A program made the translations under genes and the position numbers. Source: Pseudophaeomoniella oleicola (taxonomy: Eukaryota > Ascomycota > Eurotiomycetes > Phaeomoniellales > Phaeomoniellaceae). Taken from it: 64,000 nucleotides of DNA. This document shows, piece after piece, positions 57,782-64,000 of the stretch. The stretch lies in NCBI GenBank assembly GCA_003868215.1, contig QWDQ01000024.1:248001-312000 (forward strand), written 5' to 3'. Position 1 is the first letter of the stretch, and every line of letters starts with the position of its first letter. The notes below the pieces were generated by a model. It had not been told where the DNA came from and did not search any database. It worked only from the letters and a program-made list of their open reading frames with translations.

Positions 57782-58568
57782 GGTGCTGGCTGTTCTGATG
57801 CTTGCTTCGAGGATTATCCGGGGAGAGAAGCAGAAGTTGTTCTTATCACTGGAAGTTGACTCAACTGAAGAAACGTTGGTGACGAACCCATTTCGGGCTC
57901 CGCAATGGACTTATCTCCGCACCTAATAACTTACGATCTGAAGTGCAGAGACTGTCGATTCCAATTCCGACTTACTGTAGTATACCTCTGATCGAGAACC
58001 CCAGTGCCTCATCACTTTGTGAATATGTTACATGTGTCTTCAAGGCATTTTCTAAATACCTAGATAATCTGCATACAATTGCTTTACGTGGTTCTTAAGG
58101 TATGTATCTAGGGAACACAACCTATCACCTTAGACCTATATAGATAACAAATGAACCTACGTGGTATCTACCTGGCATCCTACCCACTCGAGTGGTTCAT
58201 AGCAGTCTGCTGTAGGGATCGCACGGCATATATAAACCTACGAGATATGAATTACGGTTTAATGGCAGGTACTCTGACTTGACTGTAAGAAATCGAGTGA
58301 AGACGATGATATTAATATCAGACTCTGATTGAGGGTCCCCGATTCTCGGCATTTGTAATAATCATTAATCCGCCAAGCATTGAACCCCCGGCGTATTAGG
58401 ATTATTGCATCTCCAATTGACCTAAGTTCGAAGCTTCATCCGCGACGTCGCATTGGACAGGTACTCACTGCGCAGGAACGTTTCTGTGAAATCCGTGGGA
58501 CTATAACTGACATACCTTGACGTCTACACGAAGTTGGAGGTCCCACGTTATCAGGAGATATAACAATC
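57782..58568. other. Divergent promoter region, MPC2 and complex I B8 subunit
   Basis: No coding sequence. It contains TACCTAGATA/TAGGTTT-type short runs near 58060-58200. Two nuclear genes for mitochondrial proteins diverge from here. Confidence 0.55.
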
Positions 58569-59109
58569 ATGGCGAGCAAGTACGCGTTCACACAGGGCAT
58601 CAAGGAACTGCGATTCCACCTATGCCACAGCTCAAACGCCAGCGATGCTACCAGGCAGGAAATCCTCGTCCGCTTGCCAGACACAACGCTAACAAGACTT
58701 TCTCTGTAGAACTTTCCTAAAGAGAGCGTACCCGACCATGAAGAAATACAACCCCAGTGTACCGATTATGATTCGAGAAGCAAGCGGCGTTGAACCAAGG
58801 ATATGGGCAAGATATGGTGGGCAGCATATCCAAAGGAAGCGTCAAAAATTTGCTAATCTTCGTGATCAGGGTATGGCAAGGAGGCAACAGAGACATTGTC
58901 AGGTATGAGCCCTCGCAGTCAATCTTGCCACCCACCAGGCAAGCTAGGCATACATACAAGGAGTATCCGCTTCTCAGACGGTGGCCTTCCACTCTTGCTG
59001 CAATCTTGCCAGAGAACTTCACGTACGGAGCTCAGCTAACACCGTCCCAGGACTTACCGACAAAGAAATCGAGGAAAAGGTCACAAGTTTGGTGAAGAAG
59101 GAGTTATGA
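58569..59109 (+). CDS. NDUFA2: NADH:ubiquinone oxidoreductase (complex I) B8/10.5 kDa subunit, 94 aa
   Basis: Exons are 58569-58654, 58710-58816, 58870-58902 and 59051-59109 (introns 55, 53 and 148 nt). The result is 94 residues: MASKYAFTQGIKELRFHLCH at the start, RAYPTMKKYNPSVPIMIREA in the middle, and LTDKEIEEKVTSLVKKEL at the end, a full match to the L51/S25/CI-B8 thioredoxin-like fold subunit. Intron 1 has a GC donor (AG/GCAGGA) and ends CTGTAG after a CGCTAAC branch site; no GT donor gives the conserved ATRxFLxRAYPTM. It is an accessory subunit of the complex I matrix arm. The third coding exon is only 33 nt. Confidence 0.88.
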
Positions 59110-59208
59110 TAGTTTCTTTGTCTATGTACCAAACGTGATGCAGCTCAACAGCGAGGGCGCCATGCTATGCAGTGTACATAATACCTGATAAAATTTCAGC
59201 ATCTCTTA

Positions 59209-60246
59209 CTACGCTCCGACCTTTCCAAATCTATATTGCGCCCAACTCATGCTTCCCTCCAAGAACGTCCATGTGCGTTTCCCTTCGTCCGATCCGGCTG
59301 CTCCAACACCGATGTGGATTGGAAGAAGGTGCTCGAGAGACGGATGGGATTGACGAGCATCTGGACGTTTCACTAGGTTGACCATAGCGTCATCTCTCTT
59401 CTCTACTGGTGTCTCTACAGCGTCCCTCAAGGCATCGTCAAATGATGTTGTATACGGCATCGGCCGTGGATCGCCGAAAGTGAACCTCAGGTCCCGAAGA
59501 TTGTGCACCGCCATGCCAGAGACAATGATGAGAATGTTCTCCTTCCTCAGTGGCTCCAAGGCCCTTCCGAGTTTGATGTGTTGGGCCGGGTCCTCCGTCC
59601 CGAAAAGACTGACTTGCACGATCGGGACATTCAGTGGATTCGTCTCTGGATCGAAGGCGCATTTGAAGCTGGCAAACACTCCGTGATCAAGGCCTCTCTT
59701 CACACCTTTCGCCTCGATCCCAGCACTTTTGAAGAGGCCCATCACCTTTTGGGCTAGAGCTGGCGATCCAACGTTTGGATATTGCACGCGGTAGTATTCC
59801 GGCGGGAAACCGTAGTAGTCGTATATCAGCGGTTGCATTTCAGCTGTGTTGACTTCAACGTAATTTTTCCCTGCCTGCCAATGTGCCGAGAAAACGACGA
59901 CGGCGGATGGCTTGACTTTTGTTGTAATCTCTTTTCCAATGGCTGCCAATTTGCTATATGCGGGATGTTCCGTATCAAACATAACGTTGGGCTGAGGGTT
60001 TGTCAGTTAATGCAGTTGGCAAGTTGATCGAGGACTACTTACGCCCCCATGGCTTAGGAAATAGACAGGCGTCTTCGACTCTGCCATGATGGTGCTGTTC
60101 TGGCCAATCCTAGGGCCTTTGAAGACCGAAAAGAATCTCGCTGCCAGTTCGGTAGGTTCCGAAGATGGAATTAGTAGCCAAGCAAGAAGAACACCAATTG
60201 ATAAGACCAATAGTCGTTGTATCCCAGTTAAGATATTCAGAGACAT
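59209..60246 (-). CDS. LigB-type extradiol dioxygenase (4,5-DOPA dioxygenase-like), 328 aa
   Basis: Exons on the minus strand are 60246-60043 and 59991-59209 with a 51-nt intron (GTAAGT...TCAG). The domain matches the class III extradiol enzymes related to DODA: FLSHGGPN, VVFSAHWQ, YDYYGFPPEYY, GLDHGVFASF, and IIVSGMAVHNLRDL with metal and catalytic histidines. From the ATG at 60246 the protein has a hydrophobic N-terminal helix (ILTGIQRLLVLSIGVLLAWL), predicting a membrane anchor or signal sequence; from the in-frame ATG at 60087 it would be a soluble 275-residue enzyme. Such enzymes open catechol rings (for example DOPA) at the extradiol position. The fungal substrate is not established. 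Confidence 0.85.
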
Positions 60247-60817
60247 GCAGACTGCTTTAAACAGACTAATATAACCATGTATCCTAGTCGGCCGAGAATC
60301 AACTATGAAGAGGTTGACAAATGAACTTCTTCTGCTCTTTCTTTCATTTCTATATTTCCCAATTGCCGAATCGTTTCCGCGGCTTTGGTAATCAGCACGG
60401 AAGACATCCGCACCGCTACGGGGGCCTTGTTGCTGCCAAATCAAGACGCGGAAATGCAGACCGCAGGGAGGATAACTCATTACTTAAACTGCGGAATGAA
60501 AGTTGTCTATTCCGAATCACGAGTCACATACCAATGGATGCCTTGTATTTCGTTTTCTAACCTCAGTACAATCCACTTCTTGGATTCATTCAATTAAATG
60601 CCATTGAAGAGAGATATCATAGTCCCACTACGAATTCGAATTCGACCTGACAGAAAGTATCACGAGAAAAGACAGCTACCACTGTGTGACCCTGCGCCTC
60701 AACGCCGACCATTGAACATTAGATCCCTCACAGAGATTCATATCGCGCTAATCGACACATAGATTTGCATTGATCTTGTTGACACGCCGTATTCGTACAC
60801 CCTAGACCCCCGATCAT
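60247..60817. other. Intergenic, no supported gene
   Basis: This gap lies between the dioxygenase start and the rec8 3' end. Nothing distinctive is seen. Confidence 0.55.
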
Positions 60818-63150
60818 TCACATAACCAGCGTGATCTCGATCTCACCATCCTCTCCCTCCTGATGAACGTCGATGAGACCTTTCGTAGCCAAGGTCAAAA
60901 CGTGCAGAAATCCTTGAGCGGCAACATCTGTGTCGTGAGCCTCAGGAGGCAACAATCTCGTGAACGTTGTTTCACTGCTTCTCTCTGCATCATCTAGACC
61001 TTCATTAGCATCGTCAATTTCTGCTGCGACAAAGGCCAGGAAATTATTCGACTCCGCGTCCAACGCAGCAACAATAGCTTGACTGTCCACTAGCATGCGT
61101 GGAAGTTCATGACCAGTGCTACTTGGAGATCCAAGTCCCTCCGAGATGTATTCCTGGTCATCAACGCTTGATCGCCCGTGGACTGGGATGTCTAATTGAC
61201 TCATTCTTCCAATCGATGAACCCTTTCCACCCAAAGGGCTTGAAGATACCATCCGGGATGCACGACGACTTATTGTAGGCAATGAAGCCAGATTCATACC
61301 TCCTCGAACCCCACCTTGGCTAGATGCTGCTCCATATGGTCCACTTGCCACACGACTTGAGCCATGCCGTGACGCTGAAACATTCCAAGGCAATGTCGAC
61401 GTACGACGGTCCGGTAATGATGAAGGTGCATCCCTCCCGACTTCGATTTCCTGCGTACAGTTAGCAGAAGTTGGGAGTTATAAGCTACAACGTTACCTCA
61501 TCATCGAACGCAATGATGCCAGAATCTTCTGCCATAATCTTTTGTAAACTGCCTAATTGCTCACTTGCGTCGACTGCTGCTTCAGCACTCCTGGCCCGTA
61601 CTCGACGTCCGTCATCATTTTCATTGTTGTCAACCTCTGTACGCTTGCGCTTGAGTCGAGGAATTACCAGAATTGCATCGAGCAGTTCCAGTCCGCTGAA
61701 TTGTGCAAGAGGACCAGCGATCTTGTTCTGGCCAAGCCCAATGCCAACACTACCGATCCCACGCTCGAAGACAAAGTATGCTCCGTTCCTCTTAGCCAAT
61801 GTAAACTTTTTGTGCTGTTGCTTGATGTCGCGGGAGTGTCGCATGTTCTCAGCGTAGTTGTTATTCCACTCTCTGAGCATGTCGTTTGACAACTCCGGAC
61901 GGTCGTCCACGCCGAATGGCTGTCGCTGACGTTGTCCACGTTGTTTAGCTTCTGCTATTGCCGTAGGTTCCTCTGCTTCCTCTTCGACTGCCGACGCTAG
62001 ACGCCCGGCATCTGAGCCATCACTTTCTGCCAGAGGTGGTCTCGAAAATGGTTCATCATCGTCGGCAAAGGCCAATAGCCCCTCATCTAGATCTACGACC
62101 TATGAAGCGGTTAATACTAGTAAGGAATTGCAGCCATTCATCCAATCTCGGGTGCGAGCACATCACCTACTCCTGGATCTTCATGGCGACTTGTATGCCC
62201 TGCACCAGCAATGCTAGCTTCCATTCCTCTTCCTGACAGCCCCATGACAACATCAAATGCAGTACTGTCCACGACATCGAGAACGTTGTATCCATCATCA
62301 AGTTCTAATGTCGTAGGGAGCAATTGTCGGGGATCATCAAGCAGCGAAATGCGGCCCGTATTGGAATCTGGTCCATGGAAGGAGTCCCCCGTTGATAGCC
62401 CGAAATGAGCAAACGTACCATCTCCGCTTGATAAGCTGTCATTACCGAGATCGAGCATAGGAGTGGCCAATGATGGAGACCGATTGGAATCATTTGATGG
62501 TATTGACAGTAGGCTTGACTCGGGCAAATTGAAGTTTTCTAGCGTAGCTGGATCGAAGTTGAGTATGAAATCTGGCATCATTGTTTCAGCCTCGGGGACA
62601 TTCAGCTGATCTGGTCTTCTAGTCATTAGCAACACATCGCATAAGCATGTCTAACATGCCTTGCTTTGCCAGCCTTAGGATCAAGGCCTATATCCCTTGC
62701 CGCCGTAATCAGCGCGATCGCCTGTCGCATTCTGTCGCGTATCACTTGGGTGTCAGACAAGACATAGCCACATTGCTTGGAGTACACTCGTGATACGCCA
62801 TATCTGTAACCGATGAGCAACGCACGATTGTCCTTATCAACAAGAATGCTTACAGGAGGCTGCCCTGAAGGCGAAGTGCCAATGGTTCATCTTGACTGAC
62901 AATGGTCGAGCATGCAGATGGAACATCGACGTCAAGGATAGCCTTGCGACCGACCTTCTTGAGTCCCGACTGTGAGCCCAACGTAGCCACCAGCCTGGAG
63001 AGAGTCAGCTACTACTAGATGGAACTGTTCTCGAGACCGACCAAACTGTTGCAACGCCATGCTTACGAGACGTAAGGACTAGAGGTAAAGGTAAGTTACA
63101 AAGACTCCAAACGCGAAGAATAGCCGCTCACTTTCGTGACTGTAAAACAT
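60818..63150 (-). CDS. rec8: Meiotic cohesin kleisin Rec8, 674 aa
   Basis: Seven exons on the minus strand: 63150-63132, 63078-63042, 62994-62854, 62803-62660, 62618-62171, 62099-61497 and 61450-60818; introns are 41-71 nt. Intron 4 (41 nt) uses a GC donor (GCATGT) and closes KARRPDQLN. The N-terminal Rad21/Rec8 domain reads MFYSHEILTSRKHGVATVW, then KKVGRKAILDVDVP and YGVSRVYSKQCGYVLSD, which is the Rec8 rather than the Rad21 form. The middle is acidic and Ser-rich, with separase- or kinase-type substrate character. The C-terminal winged helix (FLHVLTLATKGLIDVHQE) binds Smc1. Rec8 holds sister chromatids together in meiosis, so the gene implies a sexual cycle, present or ancestral. Confidence 0.9.
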
Positions 63151-63509
63151 CCTGAAAATACTCGGGACAATCCCTCCGTCGACGGTCGGACTAATGACAA
63201 GGAGAATGCTCGACGTGATGATCGATGAGACTCAAGTTGATTGGAACTGTTTCCCCAGTTGCTTTCGATCGAAGCAAAGAGGCGTGTAAAAAGGAAGGCA
63301 GTGAAGTGTGAATGGGAAATGTGGAAAGTAATGTGAGAGACACGTAAACACGTAATGGAATTTTTGGATTCTACAGACTCCCAGCGTCCTCGTCGGAAGC
63401 CCCTGAGAACAGAAGGTCTAGGTATAATAAAGATACCTACTATGTACAAAACCCCAAAATCAAGGCTTGCAGACGCAGACTCAAACACGACGCCAGTATA
63501 AAACAATGA
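63151..63509. other. rec8 upstream region
   Basis: This gap lies between the rec8 ATG and the ARG5,6 3' end (same strand). No gene and no clear meiotic control motif that I can identify. Confidence 0.5.
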
Positions 63510-64000
63510 TCATTCCAAGGGAATACCCTCGTACTCGGAATAACCTAGTGCTAGATTCATATTTTCTGTGAACTGTCAGCTTCGATGTCTTATCTCAGGA
63601 TCACCTCGACTTACGGAGACATTGTGTTGCGGCACCTTTCAGCAAGTTGTCTATCGTTGCAATGACCACAACACGCTTGCCTGATGAGTGAACGGCAAAT
63701 CCACCAACTTCGACGCCGTGACGGCCAGCAATATTCTTCACTAGAGGTGCTTCTCCCACAGTTTTGATCAACTTCTCGCCCGCGTATCTCTCCTGGTAAA
63801 TATTTCGGATATCCCTTGATGTCATTTGCTGCTTCAGTGGGATGTTGATGGTGTGGGTAATGCCCTGGAACCAAACGGCAACATGAGGAATGAAGGCGAT
63901 GCTTCTGCCTAGCTGCGTGCTGATTTCTTTTTCGTGAATGTGGTCGGTCAAACTATAGGGGATGAGGTTATTCGTGAGGTTGTTGACATCATTCTTGGGG
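63510..64000 (-). CDS. ARG5,6: ARG5,6 (acetylglutamate kinase / N-acetyl-gamma-glutamyl-phosphate reductase), C-terminal part
   Basis: Exons on the minus strand are 64000-63615 (running off the window) and 63565-63510, with a 49-nt intron (GTAAGT...ACAG). The visible 146 full codons match the C-terminus of the reductase half: NNLIPYSLTDHIHEKEIS, PHVAVWFQGITHTINIPL, GRHGVEVGGFAVHSSGKRVV and NLALGYSEYEGIPLE. In fungi this is the second enzyme of a mitochondrial fusion protein that is cleaved after import and makes ornithine precursors for arginine. Only the last domain is inside the window, so the fusion to the kinase is inferred from family knowledge. Confidence 0.93.

Noticed and set aside
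1-64000. Transposons, LTR or virus-like elements, CRISPR arrays
   Set aside because: No transposase, reverse transcriptase, integrase or capsid-like frames, no long terminal or inverted repeats, and no spaced direct repeats were seen.

Overview
The window looks like nuclear DNA of a filamentous ascomycete (Pezizomycotina). Genes are compact and lie on both strands. Nearly all introns are 41-150 nt, with GT(R)NGN-type donors and CTRAC/CTAAC-type branch sites close to the acceptor. Proteins match fungal families throughout: methylcitrate cycle, GH3 and GH16 enzymes, GT2 hyphal-growth glycosyltransferase, PEBP-like GPI protein and Rec8. I cannot fix the class or order. I found no transposon, LTR element, virus-like element, CRISPR array, tRNA or rRNA that I can support. 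About 25 protein genes are called. Their exon structures were worked out by hand from splice signals, reading-frame closure and family conservation (40 introns called).

Layout. 1-12 kb: a small unknown protein, a GS-I-type glutamine synthetase-like enzyme divergent from an SDR oxidoreductase, a DUF3237 protein with duplicated zinc fingers, and the tRNA methyltransferase Trm44. 12-24 kb: a membrane-anchored GH16 glucanase-like protein, a 4.7-kb stretch without a gene, a GT2 polysaccharide synthase and an F-box-like protein. 24-30 kb: 2-methylcitrate synthase (mcsA) and 2-methylisocitrate lyase (mclA) transcribed divergently, then a PHD-finger protein. 32-44 kb: a calcineurin-like phosphoesterase with a degenerate active site, a small secreted protein, peroxisomal malate synthase (acuE), a type II membrane GH3 beta-glucosidase and an amadoriase-like flavoenzyme. 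45-55 kb: the ABCF ATPase New1/Elf1, an AIF-like flavoprotein, 2-methylcitrate dehydratase and a GPI-anchored PEBP-like protein. 56-64 kb: a tiny conserved protein, mitochondrial pyruvate carrier, complex I B8 subunit, an extradiol (LigB-type) dioxygenase, the meiotic cohesin Rec8, and the 3' end of ARG5,6.

How the genes fit together. All three dedicated methylcitrate-cycle enzymes (synthase, dehydratase, lyase) lie within 29 kb, together with malate synthase of the glyoxylate shunt. A subunit of the mitochondrial pyruvate carrier lies a further 4 kb away; pyruvate is the product of MclA. This makes the 25-58 kb part a C2/C3 (acetate/propionate) carbon-use neighbourhood. Other points of note are three GC-AG introns, a final intron in malate synthase whose splicing creates the peroxisomal signal, a GATA-rich divergent promoter at the glutamine synthetase-like gene, and a palindrome, TACTACGTAGTA, recurring between genes.
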